A stretch of 12,311 nucleotides of DNA from Deltaproteobacteria bacterium (GTDB taxonomy: Bacteria; Desulfobacterota; Desulfobacteria; Desulfobacterales; Desulfatirhabdiaceae): positions 1 through 12,311 of the forward strand of contig JAPLJE010000257.1 in the NCBI GenBank assembly GCA_026388755.1, written 5' to 3'. The first letter of the stretch is position 1, and every line of letters starts with the position of its first letter. Shown piece by piece: positions 1 to 6,660 of the stretch. The translations under genes were made by a program, and so were the position numbers. The notes beneath the pieces are model-generated. The model was not told where the DNA came from, ran no database searches, and saw nothing but the letters and a program-made list of their open reading frames with translations.

Positions 1-244
1 GGAGAAGGTCAAATCCACTGCCAGAGATCTGCTGGATACACTCAAGGCTGGGAAATTGGTGCTCGATTGGCGCAAACGTCAGCAGGCCCGCGCCGAAGTT
101 CGGGTAACCATCGAGAAAATACTGGATCTGGGGTTGCCGAGGATCTATACGCCGGAACTGTTTGATCAAAAAACCACTGCTGTGTTCCAGCATATCTATG
201 ATGCCTATTATGGCGCGGGGCACAGTGTGTACGCTGCGGCATAA
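1..244 (+). CDS. hsdR: Type I restriction enzyme R subunit, C-terminal fragment
   Basis: This is the 3' end of a gene that begins left of the window; about 80 residues are visible, reading from base 2 to a TAA at 242-244. HsdR is the ATP-dependent translocase and nuclease subunit of type I restriction-modification complexes, working with HsdM and HsdS in the cytoplasm against unmodified foreign DNA. The visible part contains a KLVLDWRKRQQ stretch followed by a TIEKILD...LPRIYTPELF...YDAYYGAG segment, which I recognise as the extreme C-terminal helical region (DUF3387-type) of EcoR124-like HsdR proteins. The helicase and nuclease domains are outside the window, so integrity cannot be judged. 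It converges with the minus-strand gene that ends 11 bp away. The hsdM and hsdS partners are presumably further left. The family call is from recognised sequence pattern, not a search. Confidence 0.85.
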   Translation, partial: EKVKSTARDLLDTLKAGKLVLDWRKRQQARAEVRVTIEKILDLGLPRIYTPELFDQKTTAVFQHIYDAYYGAGHSVYAAA

Positions 245-255
245 GGACAAAAATT

Positions 256-882
256 CTAATAATTTGGTTTGATATCCTGAGTTGTTTTTGCTTTTGGAGG
301 GGGAGGTGGTTGATTCGGGGTTATTTGCTGAATGTTCACGGTATTTTTTTCGTTTTTGTTCTTCGGTGCCTGCCCGCTTATATTATTTTTTTCGTTAATA
401 TCTTTCCGTGTCTTTGCGTCATGTTCTTTCTTTTTGTGATCTTCATGCCCGGATGAATGCTTCCCTACATTAATTATTTTCGTATCTTGTATTACCGTCA
501 TATATTCATTTGGAGCCTGTCCAGACTTTGCGTTTATTTCTCTTTCTTTCAAATCCAGTTCTCTTTGCTTTAATTCCAATCTCTTTGCTTCCAGTTCTCT
601 TTCCGCTGCTGCTTCTTCTTTTATTCTCCTCTCTTCTGCTTCTTTTGCTCTTTTCTCTTCGTTTATTTCCATTTGATAATCCGCTTCATCCCGCATTGAA
701 TTCACATATTCTGGTGATTCGCTGAAGGATTTGATAGTCTCTTTAAATTCACATTTTGCATCAGGTGGCGGGGAATCAGTGAATATTATTTTCCCGTCAC
801 TGGTTACGCATTTGTAATACTCAGCATAAGAGACAGTTCCAAAGGCCATAAAGACAATCAGCGTTAAAACGATTCGTTTCAT
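256..882 (-). CDS. Secreted DUF4124-domain protein with charged coiled coil
   Basis: A 208-residue protein. Residues 1-20 form a clear signal peptide (Lys-Arg, hydrophobic core, SYA cleavage site), so it is probably periplasmic. Residues 21-46 (EYYKC...GKIIFTDSPPPDAKC) match the short DUF4124 domain, a beta-rich module with two cysteines (25 and 44) common at the N terminus of proteobacterial envelope proteins; its function is unknown. Residues about 63-118 are almost entirely Glu, Lys, Arg, Ala and Leu and should form a long coiled coil. The rest is low-complexity, with SGQAP occurring twice (residues 119-123 and 169-173) and a proline run near the C terminus. The ATG at 882 is supported by a strong ribosome binding site (GGAGGG, bases 888-893 on the complement, 5 nt spacing). 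It stands alone. Function unknown; an envelope structural or scaffolding role is only a guess. Confidence 0.85.
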   Translation of the reverse strand: MKRIVLTLIVFMAFGTVSYAEYYKCVTSDGKIIFTDSPPPDAKCEFKETIKSFSESPEYVNSMRDEADYQMEINEEKRAKEAEERRIKEEAAAERELEAKRLELKQRELDLKEREINAKSGQAPNEYMTVIQDTKIINVGKHSSGHEDHKKKEHDAKTRKDINEKNNISGQAPKNKNEKNTVNIQQITPNQPPPPPKAKTTQDIKPNY

Positions 883-925
883 TATAGCCCTCCGTTTTGT
901 ATGTTTAAAAAGCTGAATATATCGA

Positions 926-1117
926 TTATAATGAATTCTGGAATTCAGTAAATAAAAAATAATGACGATTTTGCAGGTGACAACCCGTGAGCATCTTTTC
1001 AGACTCGCCTTCTAATGCCTGTGCTAACAACTTTCCTGCTCCCCGGCGACAATCGGTGATCTGATCAACAATAATGGACTCTGGCTTTTTCAGGGCAAAT
1101 ACGTTATCTTTACTCAT
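926..1117 (-). pseudogene. IS256-family (mutator) transposase, N-terminal remnant
   Basis: A 63-codon frame starts at an ATG with a good upstream GGAAGGA. Its first ~46 residues (MSKDNVFALKKPE...ITD..RGAGKLLAQALEGESEKML) resemble the beginning of IS256/mutator-type transposases, whose N terminus typically reads like DNV-ALKKPE, then TD-LR-GARKLLAQA-EAEVE-FL. Complete members are around 400 residues and carry a DDE catalytic triad. Here the similarity stops at about base 980 and the frame ends in unrelated sequence, so catalytic residues are absent. The piece is therefore a degraded insertion-sequence end and not a working transposase. Flanking terminal inverted repeats or a target duplication could not be identified. 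It could still be translated as a short peptide, but no function is implied. The family assignment is by eye from a short stretch. Confidence 0.6.
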
Positions 1118-1204
1118 GCGCGTTTATCCTTCCCATTTTGAGCTGTTTAAAGTGGCCGGTCGACTGCCTGGTAACAATCAACCGATGGGTGCACCACCTA
1201 CCTT

Positions 1205-1227
1205 CCTAAACATAACTTTTGTTTAGG
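1205..1227. repeat. Short inverted repeat upstream of the DUF4239 gene
   Basis: CCTAAAC at 1205-1211 is exactly complementary to GTTTAGG at 1221-1227, separated by 9 nt. It lies between the transposase remnant and the DUF4239 gene. There is no T-run after it on the plus strand, so it is not a convincing intrinsic terminator. It may be an operator-like dyad, a remnant of an insertion-sequence end, or chance. Confidence 0.35.
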
Positions 1228-1275
1228 GCTCGTGCATCATGCATCCTGTTTTTTAATATCTATAGAGGTATCAAA

Positions 1276-2034
1276 ATGACAGACTGGTTTATCCTCTTCG
1301 GGAAATTATTTTTAGTTATTGTTTTGTCTCTATTGGGGATGTTGTGTGTCAGAAAAAGTGTGAGAATTTCAACCCTGGAAAGCCATAATGATGTGGCTGG
1401 ATTTGTTTATGCGGTGTTGGGAGTCATTTATGCTGTTTTGCAGGCCTTTGTGGTTTATGTTGTTTTTATCCAATTTCAAACAGCCCAGGACAAAATAGAA
1501 AAAGAAGCCAATGCGTTGGGTGATCTATATCGGGTTTCGTCAAATCTTCAGGAACCGGCCAGAAACGAAATACTGATGATCTTGAAAGATTATGCACGGA
1601 CGATGATAGAGAAAGATTTTCCTGAAATGCGTAAAGGAAATTTTCACGGAGAAACAAAGCTTCAGCATGATAAACTCTGGAATATTTTTTATCAATATAA
1701 GCCCAAAGATGATTTGGACAAAATCTGGTTTGAAAAGGCCTTGTCGATTTGTATCAATTTTGCTGATGCCAAAAGAGCCCGAGTGGATAGTGCCAAACAG
1801 TGCTTGCCAGATTTTATGTGGTTTGTTCTAAATGTCGGCGGCTTTATAACCATTGTTTACAGCTATTTTTTTTTTTTTTTTAATGTTTGGGCTCAGGGAC
1901 TCATGGTTGTATTTTTAGCCGGAACAGTTACCCTGGTGCTCCTGTTGATTGAAGCTTTAGAGCACCCGTTTGCCGGAGTCATTCAGGTCAGCTCAGAACC
2001 CTTTGAGATGTTTTTGAAATATTTTAACCTTTGA
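1276..2034 (+). CDS. DUF4239 (bestrophin-like) membrane protein with poly-T tract
   Basis: A 252-residue membrane protein. I chose the ATG at 1276, preceded by AGAGGT, over an upstream in-frame TTG at 1219 that lacks a binding site. Hydrophobic segments lie at about residues 4-24, 41-66, 181-203 and 206-225. A soluble charged region spans about 67-180. The motif DVAGFVYAVLGVIYAVLQAFVV (about 39-60) followed by EANALGDLYR (77-86) and the late EHPF-G motif (229-233) are typical of the DUF4239 family, described as bestrophin-like and of unknown physiological role; a channel function is inference from that name. Residues 198-202 are five consecutive Phe encoded inside a run of 16 T (1866-1881), so a single-base slip would remove the last membrane segment and the conserved C terminus. 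It is followed by the protease gene on the same strand, 141 bp from stop to chosen start. Confidence 0.8.
   Translation: MTDWFILFGKLFLVIVLSLLGMLCVRKSVRISTLESHNDVAGFVYAVLGVIYAVLQAFVVYVVFIQFQTAQDKIEKEANALGDLYRVSSNLQEPARNEILMILKDYARTMIEKDFPEMRKGNFHGETKLQHDKLWNIFYQYKPKDDLDKIWFEKALSICINFADAKRARVDSAKQCLPDFMWFVLNVGGFITIVYSYFFFFFNVWAQGLMVVFLAGTVTLVLLLIEALEHPFAGVIQVSSEPFEMFLKYFNL
1866..1881 (+). repeat. Homopolymeric tract of 16 T inside a coding region
   Basis: Sixteen uninterrupted T residues encode the end of a Tyr codon and five Phe codons in the third membrane segment of the DUF4239 protein. Runs of this length in a bacterial coding region are prone to replication slippage and also to sequencing error. 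The frame is intact at the length shown. Confidence 0.95.
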
Positions 2035-2162
2035 TTATGGCGTTTACAGTGGCGGTGCGGCATGATACTTGCTTTTCTCAATTTAATATTTAGAGTAATA
2101 TATTGGGAAAAGTATCTATATCTGAAACTGTCATCAGTTCAAAGGCAGGAGATTCGTCGAAA

Positions 2163-2167
2163 AGGAG
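2163..2167 (+). promoter_or_regulatory. Ribosome binding site deciding the C1A protease start
   Basis: AGGAG sits 8 nt before the ATG at 2176. An in-frame ATG further upstream (2062) has no comparable site, so 2176 is taken as the start. Confidence 0.7.
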
Positions 2168-2175
2168 AAAATATA

Positions 2176-4011
2176 ATGATTATTCAACAACGCACCATAA
2201 ATAATAATAAAAAATGGCAATTCTTTTGTCAAAACTGGAGTATGCCCACCTTATCGAAGATGGTTTTCCGATACTGGTATTTAACATTATGTATCCTGTT
2301 GATCACCGCTTCTGGGTTTTGTTTTGAGTTTGCGCCATTAAACCCTGACTTTGTAAGTCACCTGGATAATCTCATAAACGGAAGAGAGCAATTACAAATA
2401 ACAGAATACGGGCATCCATTGGGGCATATTCCAAGTCCGGTTGATTTGTCGCATATTGACCGCCTTAATAGATATTTCGATCAATCTGTACAATATCCTG
2501 CCAAATATGATCTGAGAACAACCGGAAAATTAACGCCAGTCAGGGATCAAGGCAATTGTGGGGACTGTTGGGCTTTTGCAACTTACAGCTCGCTTGAATC
2601 TTATCTGATGCCTTATGAAAATTGGTACTTTTCAGAGGATGATCTTAATAACAATCATGGATTTGATCCCCCACCTTGTAATGGCGGTAATTCATATATG
2701 TCTATGGCCTATCTTTCCCGGTATAGTGGCCCAATCAACGAAGTTGGCACCACTGCTCAGGTTCAGAAACATGTTCAAAAGGTGGAATACATTCCACGTA
2801 CAAATTATACATTCAATGAAATCAAACAGGCAGTAATGACTTATGGCGCAATCGATACATCAATCGCATGGTATAATTCTGCCTACAAATCTTCTAACAG
2901 TTCATACTACTACAACGGAACAGGTAAGACCAATCATGACGTTGCAATTGTCGGGTGGGATGATACCTACAGCAAATCTAATTTTATAACAACGCCTCAG
3001 AATGATGGGGCTTTTATAATTCGAAACAGTTGGGGAGCTGGTTGGGGCGACGGCGGGTACTTTTATATGTCCTACTATGACACATACGCGGGAAACAATT
3101 GCTGGGCATTTGACAATGCGGAATCACCAACCAATTATTCAACCATATACCAGTATGATCCGCTGGGATGGGTAAGTAGTTTAGGATCAAAACCATCTTC
3201 ATCAACAGGATGGGGGGCAAATATTTTTACAGCAACATCCTCAGAGTCACTTAAAGCTGTCAGCTTTTATGCTCTAAGCAGTAATTCAACATACGAAATC
3301 GATATTTACTCAAATGTTACTGCGGGCATGCCCACAAGTGGAACACTGACGCTTACACAATCAGGAACGTTATCAAATGTAGGTTACGTAACGATACCGC
3401 TGAGCCAACCGGTTTCCCTGACGACTGGGGCGCTTTTTTCCGTTGCCATCAAGTTTGTGACACCCGGTTATAATTATCCCGTTCCTGTTGAAAAGCCAAT
3501 GGCAAATTACTCATCAAAGGCTACTTACAATCCGGGCGAAAGCTTTTTCAGCTCAAATGGGCTATCCTGGAACGAAATATCTAACAGTACCAATAAAAGT
3601 AATGTGTGCATCAAAGCATTTGCCGGTCAAGTCCATATTGCTGCTCAAGTCGATAATTGTACGCCGGATATAAAAGCCAATGGGCAAGATGGTCCAATAA
3701 CCGTCTCATCAGGAACCCCTGTTTCCATAACAGCCAGCCTTTCACCCGGTAACGAAAATGGAAAACTCGCTGACTGGTGGTTTGTTTACAGCTCACGTGC
3801 CGGATGGTATTCTCTCAATTCAAATGGATGGACTCCAGGAATCAATTTATTGGCTCAATACCCGTTGCTTAGCATATCCCCAGTGGAAATTTATTCCAGT
3901 ACTCTCCCTGTTGGAGACTATGCTTTCTACTTCCTCGTGGATATGAACCCCAATGGCATAGTTGATTCACCATTTTATTACGATTTTGTTCAGGTACATG
4001 TTGTCAACTAG
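2176..4011 (+). CDS. Secreted C1A (papain-like) cysteine protease with lectin-like domain
   Basis: A 611-residue protein. A hydrophobic segment at about residues 33-48 after an unusually long N-terminal tail should act as signal peptide or anchor. A short pro-region (APLNP...GHIPSP) precedes the papain fold. Visible catalytic elements are the oxyanion Gln125, Cys131 in CGDCWAF, a CNGG motif near 168-171, His254 in NHDVAIVGWDD and Asn284 in RNSWGAGWGDGGYF, so the Cys-His-Asn triad is intact. Residues about 345-484 resemble the lectin-like domain that follows C1 domains in archaeal and bacterial surface proteases. Residues about 490-611 form another beta-rich domain, Cys-poor and Gly/Ser-rich. 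Predicted role is extracellular or periplasmic protein degradation; substrates are unknown. It faces the chagasin-type inhibitor gene 252 bp downstream on the other strand. The gene is AT-rich compared with genes to the right. Confidence 0.9.
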   Translation: MIIQQRTINNNKKWQFFCQNWSMPTLSKMVFRYWYLTLCILLITASGFCFEFAPLNPDFVSHLDNLINGREQLQITEYGHPLGHIPSPVDLSHIDRLNRYFDQSVQYPAKYDLRTTGKLTPVRDQGNCGDCWAFATYSSLESYLMPYENWYFSEDDLNNNHGFDPPPCNGGNSYMSMAYLSRYSGPINEVGTTAQVQKHVQKVEYIPRTNYTFNEIKQAVMTYGAIDTSIAWYNSAYKSSNSSYYYNGTGKTNHDVAIVGWDDTYSKSNFITTPQNDGAFIIRNSWGAGWGDGGYFYMSYYDTYAGNNCWAFDNAESPTNYSTIYQYDPLGWVSSLGSKPSSSTGWGANIFTATSSESLKAVSFYALSSNSTYEIDIYSNVTAGMPTSGTLTLTQSGTLSNVGYVTIPLSQPVSLTTGALFSVAIKFVTPGYNYPVPVEKPMANYSSKATYNPGESFFSSNGLSWNEISNSTNKSNVCIKAFAGQVHIAAQVDNCTPDIKANGQDGPITVSSGTPVSITASLSPGNENGKLADWWFVYSSRAGWYSLNSNGWTPGINLLAQYPLLSISPVEIYSSTLPVGDYAFYFLVDMNPNGIVDSPFYYDFVQVHVVN

Positions 4012-4262
4012 AATACGTCATACATCTTTTATATCTTCCCGTGGGGTCATTTGTACCCACAGTTGATCATTTTCATATAAACCTTGACTGTAACCATGAC
4101 TGATGATAGCCGAAATGCGCACCATCCCTCCCTCTCGGGCAGAACACCTACAGTTACACACCTGTGAACGAGCCTGTCCACAGCAGGTATGCTTATTCGT
4201 CAAAACCGCTCGGAATCGGCCCGTTCGTTTCGGGAGGCAATAAGAGAATCACTTCTTTTGTT
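4012..4262. other. Intergenic region between convergent protease and inhibitor genes
   Basis: About 250 bp with no convincing gene. A minus-strand frame (4018-4203) opens with TTG and encodes a Cys-rich peptide ending in QLWVQMTPRED. It has an ATG directly abutting GAGGGAGGG, but it resembles no family I know and its spacing is poor. Short dyads exist (GTGGG/CCCAC at 4041-4060, CTGTG/CACAG at 4162-4183), but none is followed by a T-run, so I do not call a terminator. Confidence 0.4.
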
Positions 4263-4652
4263 TTATGCCTGCTTCACGGTCACAACAACTTCAAACACCT
4301 TGATCGGCTGTATCTCTTTTTCCCAGGGGCGGCGATAAACCAGCTTCAGGCGAGTTGACCCAACTCCGCAGGGAACAAACCGGAATATTGATTGACCGCC
4401 AGCGCCGATACGATCGGCATCTGCGACAAAGGCGGTCTCCCCTTTCTGTTTCAGCACAGCCGTATCGTTCGCCGCAACTTCCCACAGATAACCGGTTGTC
4501 GGGTTGCCTGGCAATCTGATGGCAAGTTCTTCACCCAGGTCAATCGTGAAGTCATGTCCGTGGTCTCGCTCAAGAAGCTCAAGAGCTGAACAGGGAATGA
4601 CGGCAGTGATGACAAATGTAAAAAGAAGCAATATGCGTAGGATGTTTTTCAT
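4263..4652 (-). CDS. Chagasin-type (I42 family) cysteine protease inhibitor, secreted
   Basis: A 129-residue protein with an N-terminal signal peptide (about residues 1-23, ending near CSA) and a mature domain of about 106 residues, the normal size for chagasin-family inhibitors. All three inhibitory-loop motifs of the family are visible: NPTTGY (50-55), GAGG (83-86) and RPW (108-110). Chagasin and relatives wedge these loops into the active-site cleft of papain-like C1A proteases. I prefer the ATG at 4652. An in-frame ATG at 4664 directly abuts its AAGGA, while 4652 lies 12 nt from it; either is possible. It starts 3-15 bp after the stop of the membrane-anchored protein gene and is probably co-transcribed with it. 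The neighbouring convergent gene encodes a C1A protease, its plausible target. The cysteine before the cleavage site does not make a standard lipobox. Confidence 0.87.
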   Translation of the reverse strand: MKNILRILLLFTFVITAVIPCSALELLERDHGHDFTIDLGEELAIRLPGNPTTGYLWEVAANDTAVLKQKGETAFVADADRIGAGGQSIFRFVPCGVGSTRLKLVYRRPWEKEIQPIKVFEVVVTVKQA

Positions 4653-4667
4653 CGTTTTAACCATTCC

Positions 4668-5576
4668 TTATTTTTTGAGTTCCTGATAATTCACGGAGAC
4701 ATTGAGCACACGAATTCTCTCGTTTGGATCTTTTTCCATCAACAGGGTCATCAGGGGAACCGGCCGAGTGGGAGAAACCGCGACCTTGATATGGCCGGGA
4801 TTTACAAGAAATTTCTGAAAAGCCAGAAGTATGTCTCTGACCGCGGGCTGGTTTTGCCTCTGAATTTCCGAATTCAATTGCTCGGTAATGGTGGATATAA
4901 ATTGTTCGGAACTCTGTCCGGATTGCCGTGCGCCCAACTCTATCAGTCTTTGCGTCAGAGAATTATCCTGGTAATCCATCATAATCCCGGATATCGCCAC
5001 AACCGGGACCAGGGCTATCAGCGATAAGGGATTGTCCGGAACCGCTTTGAGGGTGGCCAGATCCAGGTTGTTTATTCTTGCCGAAACCTCAACTTTTCCC
5101 ATATCTGAAATGCTGATACGTAACTGCTGAATCTCCATATCTTTTTTGATCGGTTCATAGATGTATGCATACTCCACGTTGGCTGCAATATCGGCATAGC
5201 CAAGTTGGGCCAGCACCGGAGACATTCCCTTCATCAAAGAATTGTCCGGGCTGATGTGAATTCCTTGAATTTCAACGTGCATGAAAGAAGGAATTTCATT
5301 TTTGATGTCGAATGAATGCAGTATCAGCCGATCAACGGCAACAGGGCTATTCACATCCTTAATCCGAATGGAAACCTGGCTTATCTGAATGGTTTTTGAA
5401 AAAAGTCCCACATCCAGGGACTGGTAGGAGATTTCGGAAATCCTGCCCGTCTGATTCGCCCAATCACGAATGCGGCCTTTGGCATCATTTTCAATATAGA
5501 TTTTCAGCCCCAGATAGGCGCTGACACAAAGGACCAGCAGGACGCCGGCCACAATTCCGATGGTTTTTCGGGTCAT
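4668..5576 (-). CDS. Membrane-anchored protein of unknown function (AsmA/DUF945-like appearance)
   Basis: A 302-residue protein with one N-terminal membrane segment (about residues 5-27), then a long soluble region that should face the periplasm. Alternating hydrophobic/polar stretches such as ISQVSIRIKDV and IQQLRISISD suggest repeated beta strands, as in AsmA-like or DUF945-like envelope proteins. A hydrophobic stretch at about 193-210 (LSLIALVPVVAISGIMM) may be a second helix. A region around 228-245 is Gln/Ser-rich and probably helical. I do not recognise a specific family and assign no reaction. The ATG at 5576 is preferred over one at 5600 because GGAGGG lies just upstream of it. It is the first gene of a two-gene unit with the inhibitor, so a role in envelope proteostasis can be guessed but not shown. 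It is transcribed divergently from cbiB. Confidence 0.75.
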   Translation of the reverse strand: MTRKTIGIVAGVLLVLCVSAYLGLKIYIENDAKGRIRDWANQTGRISEISYQSLDVGLFSKTIQISQVSIRIKDVNSPVAVDRLILHSFDIKNEIPSFMHVEIQGIHISPDNSLMKGMSPVLAQLGYADIAANVEYAYIYEPIKKDMEIQQLRISISDMGKVEVSARINNLDLATLKAVPDNPLSLIALVPVVAISGIMMDYQDNSLTQRLIELGARQSGQSSEQFISTITEQLNSEIQRQNQPAVRDILLAFQKFLVNPGHIKVAVSPTRPVPLMTLLMEKDPNERIRVLNVSVNYQELKK

Positions 5577-5601
5577 TTTCCCTCCGTTATGACGACACAT
5601 A

Positions 5602-5630
5602 TTGAAAAGACTCTCTTAACCTGCTACAGT
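5602..5630 (+). promoter_or_regulatory. Candidate sigma-70 promoter for cbiB
   Basis: TTGAAA (5602-5607) and TACAGT (5625-5630) are spaced by 17 bp in the 62-bp gap between divergent genes. A start point about 7 nt downstream would fall next to the cbiB ATG at 5639, giving an almost leaderless message. That fits the absence of a Shine-Dalgarno sequence there. The match is imperfect and could be chance. The gap is too short to hold a cobalamin riboswitch. Confidence 0.35.
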
Positions 5631-5638
5631 TGTCGCCG

Positions 5639-6589
5639 ATGATTGAACTCCATATTGCATACTCCCTTCTTGCGGCTTTCGTCCTTGATCTGATACTGGG
5701 GGATCCCCTCTGGCTGTTCCATCCCGTCCGATGGATGGGCAGGGCCATCTTACGAATGGAACCTGTTTTCAGACGCCCGAGGATTCCTCTGGTTATTTCA
5801 GGAACGCTGTTTTGCGGATTCCTGGTTTTGAGTGTATGGGTCCTTTCCTGGCTTCTGGTTCACTTGGCAGGTATGCTTCATCCGACTTGCCGGTCCATTC
5901 TTGAAGCCATTTTAATCTATTACTGTATCAGCCCGTCTTCTCTAAAAAAAGCGGCAATGGAAGTTGAAGCCGCCCTGAAATCCTGCGGGCTGATGAAAGC
6001 ACGCAAAAAAGTATCCTGCATCGTGGGCCGTGAAACCGCGCATCTGTCGGAACAGGGCGTTATTCGTGCCGCTGTTGAAACCGTGGCCGAAAACCTGGTG
6101 GACGGCATCATATCCCCGCTGTTTTATGCGGCCGTTGGAGGCGCACCGCTGGCCATGGCTTACCGAATGGTGAACACCCTGGATTCCATGGTCGGCTACC
6201 GCAATGACCATTATTTTCATTTTGGCAAGGCTTCCGCCCGACTGGACGACATCGCCAACTTTATACCTGCGCGGCTTGCTATTCCGGTTATCGCTTTCGC
6301 AGCACAACTCTTATCCGGGAATGGAAAGCATGCATTCCAAACTGCTGTTCATGAAGGTGCGCACCATGCCAGTCCGAATTCAGGATATTCCGAGGCAGCT
6401 TTTGCCGGAGCTCTATCCGTCAAGCTGAACGGCCCCAGCGTATATCATGGCCGCCTGGTCAACAAGCCCTATATCGGTATTGCCTTTGGGAATGTGACGC
6501 GAAACGATATTCGAAAAGCCTGCGATCTGATGCTTCTTTCTTCATTGCTGTGGACTTTTCTCCTGGCAGTCATTTCCGCCGCGCGATAA
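5639..6589 (+). CDS. cbiB: Adenosylcobinamide-phosphate synthase CbiB/CobD
   Basis: A 316-residue integral membrane protein of normal length for the family. CbiB joins an aminopropanol (or its phosphate) to adenosylcobyric acid to give adenosylcobinamide (phosphate), the step before nucleotide-loop assembly of vitamin B12-type cobamides. Diagnostic stretches are LDLILGDP...HPVRWMG near the N terminus, VGRETAHLSEQGVIRAAVET (about 125-144), ENLVDGIISPLFYA, and RMVNTLDSMVGYRND followed by the RLDDIANFIPARL motif. Several hydrophobic segments are present. I take the ATG at 5639; a TTG three codons upstream is in frame, and neither has a clear ribosome binding site. It heads a plus-strand cluster, followed 71 bp later by the cbiR-like gene. 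No cobalamin riboswitch fits upstream. Other corrinoid genes are not in the window. Confidence 0.93.
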   Translation: MIELHIAYSLLAAFVLDLILGDPLWLFHPVRWMGRAILRMEPVFRRPRIPLVISGTLFCGFLVLSVWVLSWLLVHLAGMLHPTCRSILEAILIYYCISPSSLKKAAMEVEAALKSCGLMKARKKVSCIVGRETAHLSEQGVIRAAVETVAENLVDGIISPLFYAAVGGAPLAMAYRMVNTLDSMVGYRNDHYFHFGKASARLDDIANFIPARLAIPVIAFAAQLLSGNGKHAFQTAVHEGAHHASPNSGYSEAAFAGALSVKLNGPSVYHGRLVNKPYIGIAFGNVTRNDIRKACDLMLLSSLLWTFLLAVISAAR

Positions 6590-6660
6590 CCCCTGACCTG
6601 TTCATTATTTTTGTCATCGGACTTCATCCATTAACCCACCCAAAAAAGCTGCCGGCCACC

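Noticed and set aside
510..725. Plus-strand leucine-rich open frame opposite the DUF4124 gene
   Set aside because: It is the complement of the Glu/Lys-rich coiled-coil codons; composition is a by-product and there is no ribosome binding site.
4041..4060. GTGGG/CCCAC dyad after the protease gene as terminator
   Set aside because: Stem of 5 bp with a 10-nt loop and no T-run.
4018..4203. Minus-strand Cys-rich small frame between protease and inhibitor
   Set aside because: TTG start, poor spacing of any binding site, no family resemblance; kept only as a note in the intergenic entry.
5577..5638. Cobalamin riboswitch upstream of cbiB
   Set aside because: The gap is 62 bp, too short for the roughly 200-nt element, and no B12-box-like sequence is seen.
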